Source: Candidatus Rokuibacteriota bacterium (GTDB lineage: Bacteria > Methylomirabilota > Methylomirabilia > Rokubacteriales > CSP1-6). From it: 34,202 nucleotides of DNA. The stretch spans positions 1 to 34,202 of the forward strand of contig QHRW01000080.1 of assembly GCA_003220265.1 (NCBI GenBank), read 5' to 3'. Of the stretch, positions 1 to 8,834 are shown piece after piece (the first letter of the stretch is position 1; every line of letters starts with the position of its first letter). The translations under genes and the position numbers were made by a program. The notes below the pieces were generated by a model. That model was not told the DNA's origin and searched no databases. It worked only from the letters and a program-made list of their open reading frames with translations.

Positions 1-469
<469 letters not shown>

Positions 470-470
<1 letters not shown>

Positions 471-2806
471 CAGACGTCCTTTCCGGGCTTTGCCTTGGTG
501 TCGCCGGGTTCGAGCGCTCCCGAGGTCATCGGCGGCGTCTCACCGGTCTTGGGATCCACGGGCTGGCCGGCATTGAGCGCCGAGCCCGCGCGGAACCACG
601 CGATCTGCTCGCGCGTCATGGTGTGATTCGCCTGGAGCTCGAGGATGCGGCCGTCCGGCTTCTTGATGTACACCTTCACCGGCTTGCCCGGCTCCAGCGT
701 GTAGAGGCCGCTGACGGTCACGCGATCGTTCTGCTCGAACTTGTCGTAGTCGGCGGGATTCTGGAACGTCAGCGGCAGCACGCCCTGCTTCTTCAAGTTG
801 GTCTCGTGGATGCGCGCGAAGCTACGGACGATGACCGCCGCGCAGCCGAGGTAGCGCGGCGACATGGCGGCGTGCTCGCGGCTGGAGCCTTCGCCGTAAT
901 TCTCGTCACCGATGACGATCCACTGCTGGCCCGCGCGCTTGAGATACCGCGCGGTCTTGGAGAAGTTCTGCCCGGCCTCGCCCGTGAGCGGATTGACGCC
1001 CTTGCCGGCCTCGCCGGTGAAGGCGTTCAGCGCGCCCAGGAACATGTTGTCGGAGATCTTGTCGAGGTGGCCGCGATAGCGCAGCCAGGGGCCGGCCGGG
1101 GAGATGTGATCGGTCGTCGTCTTGCCTTTGGTCTTGACCAGGATGGGCAGGTCGATGAAATCCTTGCCGTCCCAGGCCACGAAGGGCCCCAGGAGCTGCA
1201 GCCGCTCGCTGTTCTCGGGGATCTGGATGTGCACGGCGTCGGGATTGGCGGCCGGCGCCTCCAGCCCGGCGGTGCCGCGCACGAACCCGTCGCGCGGTAG
1301 CTCCTCGGCCTCGGGCGGCGTCAGCCGCACCTTGCTGCCGTCGGGCGCCGTCAGCGTGTCGGTGAGCGGGTTGAACTCGAGCGTGCCGGCCAGGGCCAGC
1401 GCCGTCACGATGTCCGGGCTCGTGATGAATGACAGCGTGGAGGCGCTGCCGTCGTTGCGGCCCGGAAAATTCCGGTTGAACGAGCTGACGATCGTATTCG
1501 TCTGATCGGGGCCGATGTCGGTCCGCTTCCACTGTCCGATGCACGGCCCACACGCGTTCGCGAGGACCGTGCCGCCGATCTTGCCGAAGGTGTCCACGAG
1601 GCCGTCGCGCTTGACGGTCTGGAAAACGCGCTCGGAGCCCGGCGTGACCAGGAACTTCGACCTGGCCTTGAGCCCGGCCTTGAGCCCCTGCGTGGCGATG
1701 TGCGCGGCGCGCGGCATGTCCTCGTAGGACGAGTTCGTACACGAGCCGATCAGCGCGTTGGTGATCGCCGCCGGCCACTTGTTCTCCCGGACCTCGGCAG
1801 CCAGCTTCGAGATCGGCCGCCCGCGGTCGGGCGAGTGCGGGCCCACGATGTGGGGCTCCAGCTCGTCCAGGTTGATCTCGACGATCTCGTCGTAGAACCT
1901 CTTGGGCTCGCTGAGGACGTCCGGATCGGGCACCAGGTGCTCGCGCGACTCCTCGGCCGCCTTCGCGATGTCGGCGCGCTCGGTGGCGCGCAGGTAGGCC
2001 GCGATGCGCGCGTCGAAGGGGAACAGCGAGGTGGTGGCGCCGAGCTCGGCGCCCATGTTGCAGATGGTCCCCTTGCCGGTGGCGCTGATCGACTCGGTGC
2101 CCGGGCCGAAGTACTCGATCACCTTGTTGGTGCCGCCCTTGACCGTGAGCAGCGTGCACAGATAGGTGATGACGTCCTTGGGCGCCGTCCAGCCGGAGAG
2201 CTTGCCGGTCAGGTGCACGCCGATCAGCTTGGGATGGAGCACCTCCCACGCGAGCCCCGCCATCGCCTCGCCGCAGTCGGCGCCGCCCACGCCGATGGCG
2301 ATCATGCCGAGCCCGCCGCCGTTGGGCGTGTGGGAGTCGGCGCCGATCATGAGCCCGCCGGGGAAGGCGTAGTTCTCCAGCACGACCTGGTGGACGATGC
2401 CGGCGCCGGGTTTCCAGAAGTCGAGGCCGAACTTCAGCGCCGACGAGCGCAGGAAGTTGTAGACCTCCTCGTTCTCGCTGATGGCGCGCGCCAGGTCGTC
2501 GGCGGCGCCCGACTCCGCGCGAATCAGGTGGTCGCAGTGCAGCGACGACGGCACCGCCACGCGCTTGCGGCCCGACATCATGAACTGGAAGAGGGCCATC
2601 TGTCCCGTCACGTCCTGCAGCGCCACCCGATCGACGCGCAGGCGCAGGATGGCCTTGCCGCGCTCCCACACCTGGCTGTCGAATTCCCAGCAGTGCGAGA
2701 CCAGGATCTTCTCGGTCAGCGTGAGCGGGCGGCCGAACTTGCGGCGGGCCTGGGCGATGCGGTCGGGCATGGAGGCGTAGAGCGAGCGGATCTGCGGCAC
2801 GGACAT
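470..2806 (-). CDS. acn: Aconitate hydratase, mitochondrial type
   Basis: A 778-residue aconitase that interconverts citrate and isocitrate in the cytoplasm using a [4Fe-4S] cluster. The three cluster cysteines are visible in [11 protein letters not shown] and [12 protein letters not shown]. Substrate-binding landmarks include [26 protein letters not shown] and [10 protein letters not shown] (C-terminal swivel domain). Length and motifs match the mitochondrial/ACO2-like family rather than the longer AcnA or the AcnB type. An upstream in-frame start would add 15 residues, but ATG at 2806 is preferred because AGAGGGAGG precedes it at a suitable distance and the protein then begins [10 protein letters not shown]. 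It is followed without a gap by icd. A sigma70-like promoter lies about 75 bases upstream. Confidence 0.96.
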
Positions 2807-2880
2807 CGGGGCCTCCCTCTTCGCAGGCAAAAGAGCGCCCCGACTCCGCACGGGAGCAGAGGCTTCATGAAAGACAAATT

Positions 2881-2909
2881 ACTCTAACGCGGCGCGGCGT
2901 TAGCGTCAA
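2881..2909 (-). promoter_or_regulatory. Sigma70-like promoter of acn-icd
   Basis: On the minus strand TTGACG (2909-2904) and TAGAGT (2886-2881) are separated by exactly 17 bases, which are 5/6 and 4/6 matches to the consensus boxes. Transcription would start near 2874 and give a leader of roughly 68 bases before the aconitase ATG. The box is AT-rich against a very GC-rich background. This was read by eye and has not been tested. Confidence 0.5.
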
Positions 2910-2950
2910 GGATCGCGGGCGCGCACGCAAGTGGTGGGATGATCTGGGCG

Positions 2951-3451
2951 ATGTCCGACACAGTCGCGATCCGCGACGCGCGCGAGGCTGACCTCGCGCG
3001 CATCGTCGCCATCTACAACGAGGCCATTCCCGGCCGCCGCGCCACCGCCGACACCGAGCCCGTGGCCGTGGACAGCCGCGCCGCCTGGTTTCGCGAGCAC
3101 ACGCCGGCGCGCCGGCCGCTGTGGGTCGCCGAGCGCGACGGCGCGATCGTCGGCTGGCTGTCCTTCCAGGACTTCTACGGCCGGCCGGCGTACGGGGCGA
3201 CGGCGGAGGTCAGCGTGTACGTGAGCGGCGCCGCGCAAGGTGGCGGCATCGGCGGCCGGCTGCTCTCGCGCGCGCTCGAGCGGGCGCCCGCGCTGGGCCT
3301 CACGACGCTCGTGGGCTTCATCTTCGCCCACAACGGGCCGAGCGTGGCGCTCTTCGAGCGCCACGGCTTCACGCGCTGGGGCCACCTGCCGCGCGTCGCG
3401 CGCCTCGACGGCGTCGAGCGCGACCTGCTGATCGTCGGCCGCCGGCTATAG
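2951..3451 (+). CDS. GNAT N-acetyltransferase, phosphinothricin acetyltransferase-like
   Basis: A 166-residue GNAT-fold acetyltransferase. The start MSDTVAIRDAREADLARI is the typical N-terminus of the Pat/Bar-like group. The segment VAERDGAIVGWLSF, the beta-bulge AEVSVYVSGAAQGGGIGGRL (acetyl-CoA pyrophosphate loop, normally R/Q-x-x-G-x-G/A) and FAHNGPSVALFERHGF are all diagnostic. It probably transfers an acetyl group from acetyl-CoA to a small amine such as an amino-acid analogue; the substrate cannot be read from sequence. ATG at 2951 is chosen over a start four codons earlier because it restores the family N-terminus. It is convergent with the Nudix gene: the two stop codons are adjacent in a CTATAG palindrome at 3446-3451. 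Confidence 0.88.
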   Translation: MSDTVAIRDAREADLARIVAIYNEAIPGRRATADTEPVAVDSRAAWFREHTPARRPLWVAERDGAIVGWLSFQDFYGRPAYGATAEVSVYVSGAAQGGGIGGRLLSRALERAPALGLTTLVGFIFAHNGPSVALFERHGFTRWGHLPRVARLDGVERDLLIVGRRL

Positions 3452-3883
3452 CGCGTGGAGCCCCGGGCGGGCCACGGCGCGCCCTCGAATCACCGAGTCC
3501 AGCAGCGCCCGATCGTGCTTGTAGGTGAGCAGGCGCGCGGCCCGCCGCAGCGGCAGCCAGCGGACGAGGTCGACGTCGTAGCGGGCCTCGGCGTCGCCCG
3601 CGAACGGGCGCATCACCCAGTAGCGGACGATCTTCAGGCGGCCCTTGTGATCGACGTGCGAGGTGGGCGGCAGCGCCTCTTCGAGGAGGCAGCGCAGGCC
3701 CGTCTCCTCCTCCACCTCGCGGAGCGCACAGGCCTGCAGGCTCTCGCCCGGCTCCAGCTTGCCCTTCGGAAACGTCCAGTCGTCGCGGCGAGAACGATGG
3801 ATCAGCAACACTTCCGGATTGCCCTGCGTCGACTGCCTGATGATGACTCCACCAGCCGCTCTCACGATCGCGCGTTCGTTCAT
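3446..3883 (-). CDS. Nudix hydrolase
   Basis: A 145-residue Nudix protein hydrolysing a nucleoside diphosphate linked to another moiety. The full Nudix box G-x5-E-x7-REV-x-EE-x-GL is present at residues 41-63, giving the Mg-binding glutamates. Nearby DDWTFPKGKLEPGE is typical of the MutT/Ap4A/diadenosine-polyphosphate subgroup. The start at 3883 (MNERAIVRAAGG) is chosen from the domain boundary. ATG at 3916 would add 11 residues that look unrelated to the fold, and GTG/ATG codons further up would run into the divergent regulator. There is no Shine-Dalgarno sequence before 3883, but a TACACT box lies 10 bases upstream. The substrate is unknown. Confidence 0.88.
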   Translation of the reverse strand: MNERAIVRAAGGVIIRQSTQGNPEVLLIHRSRRDDWTFPKGKLEPGESLQACALREVEEETGLRCLLEEALPPTSHVDHKGRLKIVRYWVMRPFAGDAEARYDVDLVRWLPLRRAARLLTYKHDRALLDSVIRGRAVARPGLHAL

Positions 3884-3893
3884 CGGTATCACG

Positions 3894-3922
3894 AGTGTAA
3901 TGAGAGAGCCGCGCATCTCCAA
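3894..3922 (-). promoter_or_regulatory. Possible promoter of the Nudix gene
   Basis: On the minus strand TTGGAG is followed after 17 bases by TACACT (3899-3894), which ends 10 bases before the ATG at 3883. The leader would be absent or only a few bases long. This is one of seven similar boxes in the window, and the weakest because of its longer spacing. Confidence 0.3.
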
Positions 3923-3958
3923 AGTTTGTCGGCGTTGGCGTGCCGGCGGCAAATGGAC

Positions 3959-3964
3959 TAGGCT
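3959..3964 (+). promoter_or_regulatory. TANNNT box (TAGGCT) of the AraC gene
   Basis: TAGGCT lies seven bases upstream of the GTG at 3972, with no convincing Shine-Dalgarno motif between them. This spacing places the expected transcription start at or next to the start codon, suggesting a leaderless mRNA. Evidence is positional only. Confidence 0.35.
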
Positions 3965-3971
3965 CGGGCGT

Positions 3972-4835
3972 GTGACGGCCGGCAACCGTCTCGAGTACGA
4001 CAAGCGCGTCAACCGGGTCATCGATCACATCCGCCAGCACCTGGCCGACGACCTGTCGCTGGCGGCGCTGGCCCGGGTGGCGGCGTTCTCCCCGTTTCAT
4101 TTCCACCGCGTGTTCCGCGCCAGCACCGGCGAGACGGTCTTCGGCTTCATCCAGCGGCTGCGGATCGAGAAGGCTGCCGCCGCATTGCGCGATCATCCGC
4201 ATCAGAGCGTGCTGGAGGTCGCCTTCGACCACGGTTTCGGCTCCGCCGCCACCTTCGCGCGGGCCTTCCGCGCCCGCTTCGGGATGAGCGCCACGGCCTG
4301 GCGGTCCGGCGGCTGGCGGCGCAGCAAGCACGGCAAACACGTTCGCAAGGCCGGCAAAGCGCGGCGCCGCCCGGCGAGGCAGACTGCGCCGATGAGCGTG
4401 CACGTGGTCGAGCGTCCGAGCCAGCACGTGGCCTGCATGCGGTACGTGGGGCCGTACGGCGCGCACGGCATCCCCGAGCTGTGGACGCGGCTGCGCCGCT
4501 GGAGCGCCGCCCACGACCTGGGCCCGGGGCCGCACGTGAAGCTCGGCGTGCGCTGCCGCTACGACGCCTGCGTCGTCGTGCCGCGGGACTTCACGCCCGA
4601 CCGGCTCGTCGACGTCACCGACGTGCCCGGCGGCGCCTTCGCGGTGGCGGAGTTCGTGGGCACGGCGCACGAGATCCAGGGCGCCTGGGACCGCGTGTTC
4701 TCCGGCTGGCTACCGGGCAGCGGCTACGAGCCCGACGACCGGCCGTGCTACGAGCTCTATCGCGGCGATCCGACGGTGGACGACGCGCGCGGCGTCTTCC
4801 GGTGCGAGCTCCATCTCCCGGTGCGGCCGCTGTGA
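3972..4835 (+). CDS. AraC-family regulator with GyrI-like effector domain
   Basis: A 287-residue transcription factor. Residues about 10-110 form the double helix-turn-helix DNA-binding domain of AraC/XylS proteins: LSLAALARVAAFSPFHFHRV is the first HTH and VLEVAFDHGFGSAATFARAF the second with its conserved GF-x5-F pattern. A basic linker leads to a C-terminal GyrI-like/SOUL small-molecule-binding domain (about 135-287, MSVHVVERPSQHVACMRYVG through CYELYRGDP). This architecture matches the Rob/AraC-GyrI regulators that sense hydrophobic compounds. The GTG start at 3972 begins just before the HTH domain. The stop codon overlaps the next gene's GTG by four bases (GTGA), so the transglutaminase-like gene is probably its cotranscribed partner. 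Confidence 0.88.
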   Translation: MTAGNRLEYDKRVNRVIDHIRQHLADDLSLAALARVAAFSPFHFHRVFRASTGETVFGFIQRLRIEKAAAALRDHPHQSVLEVAFDHGFGSAATFARAFRARFGMSATAWRSGGWRRSKHGKHVRKAGKARRRPARQTAPMSVHVVERPSQHVACMRYVGPYGAHGIPELWTRLRRWSAAHDLGPGPHVKLGVRCRYDACVVVPRDFTPDRLVDVTDVPGGAFAVAEFVGTAHEIQGAWDRVFSGWLPGSGYEPDDRPCYELYRGDPTVDDARGVFRCELHLPVRPL

Positions 4836-5707
4836 GCGCCGAGTTCTACGAGAGCCACGGGCCCATCACCGAACCCGGGCCGGAGGCCGCCGCCTTCGCT
4901 GACCTGCCGGCCGAGCTGCCGGCCCTGACGCGCGTGGTCCAGGGGCTCGTCTTCCACTACTTCGCCGACGAGGCGCTCTTCGGCTTTCGCCCGCCCAAGG
5001 AGCGGTTGCCCGAGATCGACAGCCGCACGGTCCGCTCCATGCTGGCGCGACTGCGCGCGCTGGATGCGCGGCCGCTGCGCGAGCCGCGGCCGCCGGAGCG
5101 ACGCATCCTGGGTTGCTGCCGCGACTTCACCGTGCTGCTCTGCGCGATGGCCCGTCACCATGGAATCCCCTGCCGCGCCCGCGTGGGCTTCGCGCGCTAC
5201 TTCAGCCCGGGCTTCCACGTGGATCACGAGATCCTCGAGTGGTGGGACGCGGGGCACGGCCAGTGGCGGCTGCTCGACCCCGAGCTGAGCGAGCGTCACG
5301 TCGCGCACTTCCGCATCGGCTTCGATCCCTTCGACGTCCCGCGCGAGCAGTTTCTCGTGGGCGGACGCGCGTGGCAGCTCTGTCGCCGCGGCGAGGCCGA
5401 TCCCGACACGTTCGGGCTCGCGCCGGAGCTGCCGCAGCCGCGCGGGCTGACCTTCGTGCGCGCCCACGTCGTCCAGGACCTCGCCGCGCTCAACAAGCGG
5501 GAGCTGCTGCTCTGGGACATCTGGGGGCTGATGCAGGCGGAGCTCGACGCCGAGGTGCCGCTGCTCGACGAGGTGGCGGAGCGCACGCAAGCGCCGGACG
5601 CGCTCGCCGACCTCCAGCGCCTCTACGCGATACCGGGGCTCACCGTGCCGGGCCGCGTTCGCTGCCTGAGCCCCGCCGTGGGGCCGCACGACGCCGCCGT
5701 GGGTTAG
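4832..5707 (+). CDS. Transglutaminase-like domain protein
   Basis: A 291-residue cytoplasmic protein with a transglutaminase-like core. The catalytic triad is visible: Cys in ILGCCRDFTVLLCAMARHHG, His in FHVDHEILEWW and Asp in RLLDPEL. The surrounding pattern (short helix with the Cys, then RARVGFARYF) matches the bacterial transglutaminase-like/protease-fold superfamily. The N-terminus (about 1-85) resembles the helical cap seen in related bacterial proteins. No signal peptide is visible. The GTG start at 4832 overlaps the regulator's stop codon. The physiological reaction (protease, amidase or cross-linking) is unknown. Its stop codon overlaps that of the convergent sdhB by two bases. Confidence 0.8.
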   Translation: MSAEFYESHGPITEPGPEAAAFADLPAELPALTRVVQGLVFHYFADEALFGFRPPKERLPEIDSRTVRSMLARLRALDARPLREPRPPERRILGCCRDFTVLLCAMARHHGIPCRARVGFARYFSPGFHVDHEILEWWDAGHGQWRLLDPELSERHVAHFRIGFDPFDVPREQFLVGGRAWQLCRRGEADPDTFGLAPELPQPRGLTFVRAHVVQDLAALNKRELLLWDIWGLMQAELDAEVPLLDEVAERTQAPDALADLQRLYAIPGLTVPGRVRCLSPAVGPHDAAVG

Positions 5708-6411
5708 CCGAGTCCCAGCAGCTTCCGCGTCGCCATCTGGCGCAGGCGGACGATCGACGTCGTCGGTGCCAGGCCCATCGGGCACACCTCCGTGCAGGCG
5801 CCCTGCCCGTGGCAACGCGCCAGCGCGTCGTCGCCGAGCAGCACGCGCCAGCGCGCCTCGCCGGCGGCGTCGCGCGAGTCGCGCTCGAGGGTGAAGGCGC
5901 GATTGAGGGCGGCCGGGCCGGGGAAGCGCGCGTTGTGGCCCACCATCGTGCACGCCGACAGGCACATGCCGCAGCCGATGCACTCGATCGCGGGATCGAT
6001 CTCGCTCCGCTCCGTCGAGCCGGCGGGGATCCGCGCATAGGGCTCGGCGTCCGGGGCCGGCACCAGCGCCGCGCCGACGGCGCGCATCCTGGCCGTGAAC
6101 GGCGCCATGTCCACGACGAGGTCGCGGAGCAGCGGGAAGTGATAGAGCGGCCGCACGCGGATCGCTCCCGCGCGCAGCGAGACCAGGCGCGTGCGACACG
6201 CCCACCGCTCGCGCCCGTTGACCACCATCGCGCAGGAGCCGCACATGCCCACGCGACAGGCGTAGCGGAACGCCAGCGAGGGATCGCGGCGGCGCTGGAT
6301 CTCCACGAGCGCGTCGAGCACCGTCGTGTCGGGGCCGGCGTCCACGTCGAACGCCTGCCAGCGCTCGCGCTCGCCGCGCGACCAGCGGAAGACCGAGAGG
6401 CTCGTCGGCAT
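5704..6411 (-). CDS. sdhB: Succinate dehydrogenase/fumarate reductase iron-sulfur subunit
   Basis: A 235-residue SdhB/FrdB-type protein carrying three Fe-S clusters. The [2Fe-2S] ligands are in CRVGMCGSCAMVVNGRERWAC. The [4Fe-4S] and [3Fe-4S] ligands are split between ECIGCGMCLSAC and RCHGQGACTEVCPMGLAPT, the usual arrangement. It would pass electrons between the SdhA flavin and quinone at the membrane. The gene stands alone, separated from sdhC (8508-8834) and sdhA (12255-13982) by unrelated genes, which is unusual for a complex normally encoded as one operon. There is no Shine-Dalgarno sequence; TAGTAT lies six bases upstream of ATG at 6411. Confidence 0.93.
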   Translation of the reverse strand: MPTSLSVFRWSRGERERWQAFDVDAGPDTTVLDALVEIQRRRDPSLAFRYACRVGMCGSCAMVVNGRERWACRTRLVSLRAGAIRVRPLYHFPLLRDLVVDMAPFTARMRAVGAALVPAPDAEPYARIPAGSTERSEIDPAIECIGCGMCLSACTMVGHNARFPGPAALNRAFTLERDSRDAAGEARWRVLLGDDALARCHGQGACTEVCPMGLAPTTSIVRLRQMATRKLLGLG

Positions 6412-6417
6412 CGCGCT

Positions 6418-6423
6418 ATACTA
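6418..6423 (-). promoter_or_regulatory. TANNNT box (TAGTAT) of sdhB
   Basis: TAGTAT on the minus strand ends six bases before the sdhB ATG. The same AT-rich spot read on the plus strand (TATACT, 6417-6422) lies upstream of the divergent M20 peptidase gene, so it could serve both directions. It fits the leaderless pattern seen at several other genes here. Confidence 0.35.
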
Positions 6424-6446
6424 CCGCGCCGACGGAAGGAGTCACC

Positions 6447-7772
6447 GTGGCGCAAGGTCACGACCGCCTGCTGCTGCTCGATCGCTATCTGCGCATCGCC
6501 ACCATCAGCCGGCAGGTCACGCCGGCCATGGTCGAAGACGTGCGCGCCTTCTGGCGCGACATCGGCCTCCACCTCGACGTGCTGCCCGTGCCCGACGGCA
6601 GCGGCACGCCTGCGCTGTGGGGGGAAATTCCCGGCCCCAAGGGCGCGCCGACGCTCCTGCTCTACGGCCACTACGACGTCCAGCCCATCGGCGACCTCGA
6701 GCGCTGGCGCTGGCAGGACGTGGCGTGCAAGCCGTTCGAGCCGACGTACTTCCACGCCGGGCGGCCGGTCGATCCGCGCACGCTCGACGAGCGCGCGCTG
6801 GGCGACGTCACCGTCGTGGCGCGCGGCGGGGCTGACAACAAGGGCCAGCACCTGGCCAACGTGCTGGGCGCGCTCGACGCCGCGCGCGCCGGGCGGGCGC
6901 AGTGGACGGTGCGCGTGATCCTCGACGGCGAGGAGGAGCACGGCAGTCCCAACCTCGACGCCATCGCGCGCGCCCATCGCGACCGCCTGCGCGCCGAGCT
7001 GCTGATCGGCTCCGACGGTCCCAAGCAGAAGAACGAGCCCACGCTGGTGATGGGCGTGCGCGGGCTGCTGGGCGTGGAGCTCGTTGCCGACAACGGCAAG
7101 CCGGCCTCGCTGCATTCCGGCAACTACGGCAACATCGTGCCGAACCCGGTCCTGCCGCTGGCCCGCGTGATCGCCGACATCGACGAGCGCGTGCGCGCGT
7201 GGGGCGAGAGCCACGACGCCTTCCGTCGCGAGGCCCGCGAGCTGTTCGCCAAGTGGGAGGACCGCGCGGTGTGGACGCCGTTCCTGCGCCCGACCGTCAA
7301 CGTCAACCACTTCATGACCGACGGCGCCTCGCCCACGGCGCGCCGCACGATCATTCCCCGCACGGCCAATGCGCGCCTGGACATCCGGCTCACGCGCGAC
7401 ACGCCGGTGGAGGCGATGGTGGAGATCGTTGAGCGCGTGGTGGCCGAGCACAAGGACCGCACCCCCGGCATCACCTTCACCGTGCGCACGGCCGGCCAGC
7501 CGGCCAGCTATACGTCGCCCGACCGTCCGGAGTTCGGCTGGCTCCTGCGCCTGCTGGCCGAGCACGGCGACGCCGATCCCGTCGCGCTACCCACGCTGGG
7601 CGGCACGCTGCCGCTCTGGGTCTTCACGGAAACGCTCGGCATCCCGGCGCTGTGGATCCCCGCCGCCAACAGCGACAACCAGCAGCACGACGTCAACGAG
7701 CACTACGTGCTGAAGCACTTCTTCGGGCAGATGAAGCTCTACGCCGCGATCGTGAGCTCCCGTCCGGCGTAA
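6447..7772 (+). CDS. M20-family metallopeptidase/amidohydrolase
   Basis: A 441-residue M20/M28-like dipeptidase with a co-catalytic metal centre. Metal ligands and catalytic residues are seen in LLYGHYDVQP (His, Asp), RGGADNKGQH (bridging Asp), ILDGEEEHGS (catalytic Glu and ligand) and the C-terminal DVNEHY (His). The lid/dimerisation insertion (about 190-310) contains SLHSGNYGN and the substrate-binding NVNHF. The sequence fits the dipeptidase/CNDP-like subfamily that cleaves dipeptides or N-acyl amino acids. GTG at 6447 is preceded by GGAAGGAG at five bases, a strong ribosome binding site. The absence of a signal peptide suggests a cytoplasmic enzyme. A perfect hairpin follows the stop. Confidence 0.9.
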   Translation: MAQGHDRLLLLDRYLRIATISRQVTPAMVEDVRAFWRDIGLHLDVLPVPDGSGTPALWGEIPGPKGAPTLLLYGHYDVQPIGDLERWRWQDVACKPFEPTYFHAGRPVDPRTLDERALGDVTVVARGGADNKGQHLANVLGALDAARAGRAQWTVRVILDGEEEHGSPNLDAIARAHRDRLRAELLIGSDGPKQKNEPTLVMGVRGLLGVELVADNGKPASLHSGNYGNIVPNPVLPLARVIADIDERVRAWGESHDAFRREARELFAKWEDRAVWTPFLRPTVNVNHFMTDGASPTARRTIIPRTANARLDIRLTRDTPVEAMVEIVERVVAEHKDRTPGITFTVRTAGQPASYTSPDRPEFGWLLRLLAEHGDADPVALPTLGGTLPLWVFTETLGIPALWIPAANSDNQQHDVNEHYVLKHFFGQMKLYAAIVSSRPA

Positions 7773-7779
7773 TCGCCCC

Positions 7780-7802
7780 GGCTCAAAGAGAACCTTTGAG
7801 CC
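7780..7802. terminator. Perfect hairpin between convergent genes
   Basis: GGCTCAAAG, a five-base loop AGAAC, and CTTTGAGCC form a perfect 9-bp stem between the stop of the M20 peptidase (7772) and the stop of the convergent TPR-like gene (7825). No T-tract follows on either strand, so it is a plausible but non-classical bidirectional terminator. Confidence 0.5.
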
Positions 7803-7824
7803 GCGCGAGGGCATCATGCTGGCT

Positions 7825-8250
7825 TCACCCACGGGCATGCTGAGACTTCTTCGTGCTCGCCGGAAAGTCGATCTCATCTTGTAAGCGCGCGAGCTTTGAC
7901 GTTGAGCCCAAGGCCCGTCTCGCCGCCTTTAACATCTTCTTGGCGTCACCCGCTCGACCAAGATCAGTAAGCGCTTTGATACTGCCGATATAGGCTTCCT
8001 CGACGATAGAGAGCCCGTCGAGTCGTGCTTTTTCGAAAAGCTTTAGCGCCTCTTGGCTCTTGTCATCGACAGCGTAGAGGAAATGCGCCAACTCATTCAC
8101 GGCGTATGGAACGCCCACCACGAGGTCGGCGGCAGCCTTCAAGGCCTGCCGCGCCTCGTTCAATTGCGATTTGCCATCGCCAACCGTGAGCTGTAAAGCC
8201 ATACCTTTGTAAACGAGAAGAACTGGGACTTCTGGGTACCGTTCCAGCAC
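7825..8250 (-). CDS. TPR-like helical protein, possibly N-terminally truncated
   Basis: About 141 residues with tetratricopeptide-style amphipathic helices (NEARQALKAAADLVVGVPYA, LYAVDDKSQEALKLFEKARL, ALTDLGRAGDAKKMLKAARR). No enzyme motif or signal peptide is seen. The open frame continues upstream of the GTG at 8250 for only 12 codons before a stop, and no ribosome binding site or credible start is visible. The helical repeat begins mid-pattern, so the gene may be a truncated remnant. Base composition is clearly lower in GC than all neighbours, with many A/T-ending codons, indicating different ancestry. Its function is not recognised. Confidence 0.5.
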   Translation of the reverse strand: MLERYPEVPVLLVYKGMALQLTVGDGKSQLNEARQALKAAADLVVGVPYAVNELAHFLYAVDDKSQEALKLFEKARLDGLSIVEEAYIGSIKALTDLGRAGDAKKMLKAARRALGSTSKLARLQDEIDFPASTKKSQHARG

Positions 8251-8507
8251 CTCAGCGACTACGTCTGGCCTGTCTTCTGATTTGCCTCACGGTTGCGGCC
8301 GTATTCGTCGTGATAGCTCGCGGAGCGCTTGAGACTACCAGGGACGACATCTTCGGCCCTGGCGTTCTCATCACTTCTTTCCGCCTTGAAGGTTTCTTCG
8401 TCTCCCACGATCGCGCACCCGACTCCCGGCGTGCTCAGGTGGCGAGTGTATTACCGCAGGACCCGGGCGCCAGTGTGCCCGGACAGATACATCGTCACTC
8501 GTCAGTA
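8251..8507. other. Gene-free lower-GC stretch
   Basis: Between the TPR-like fragment and sdhC there is no convincing gene on either strand, no clear hairpin and no recognisable repeat. With the TPR-like fragment it forms an AT-richer patch from about 7803 to 8507, compatible with a small insertion or remnant. Confidence 0.5.
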
Positions 8508-8834
8508 TCAGTACCAGCGCCACGTCCACACCGTCACGAAGATCGTGGCAGTCATCACCAGCGCCAGCACGAAGAGCGCGCGGTGCCAGCGCAGCGGCAG
8601 GCCGAAATCCAGCAGCAGCGCGCGGACGCCGAGCAGCGCGTGCAGCAGCACGAGGGCGAGCAGCGCGGCCTGCAGCCCGCGACGGAACGGGTTGACCAGG
8701 TGCAGCGCGACGACGACCAGCAGCGCGATGGCCGCCGCCCGCTGGATCAGCCACGCCCACATGCCGGTCGTGGTGCCGCGCCAGCCCTCGGGCGTCGTCC
8801 AGTCCCGGCGGAGGACGCGCGGGGCGTCGCTCAT
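8508..8834 (-). CDS. sdhC: Succinate dehydrogenase membrane anchor (cytochrome b subunit)
   Basis: A 108-residue integral membrane protein with three hydrophobic helices: about 27-47 (WLIQRAAAIALLVVVALHLV), 55-75 (AALLALVLLHALLGVRALLL) and 84-106. WLIQRAAA resembles the quinone-site QR-S/T-A motif. HALLGVRALLLDFG matches the H-x3-G-x-R...D pattern of the heme-binding helix in SdhC/SdhD proteins. It would anchor SdhAB to the membrane and hold heme b and the quinone site. Its ATG overlaps the stop of a 32-codon membrane ORF (ATGA). No second standard anchor gene is present in the window. Whether to call it SdhC or SdhD is arbitrary. Confidence 0.8.
   Translation of the reverse strand: MSDAPRVLRRDWTTPEGWRGTTTGMWAWLIQRAAAIALLVVVALHLVNPFRRGLQAALLALVLLHALLGVRALLLDFGLPLRWHRALFVLALVMTATIFVTVWTWRWY

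Noticed and set aside
1700..2887. Plus-strand open frame opposite aconitase
   Set aside because: Low-complexity translation mirroring the codon bias of the real aconitase gene; no motif and no ribosome binding site.
4202..4471. Minus-strand frame within the AraC-type regulator
   Set aside because: Antisense to clearly conserved HTH and GyrI-like domains; a shadow frame.
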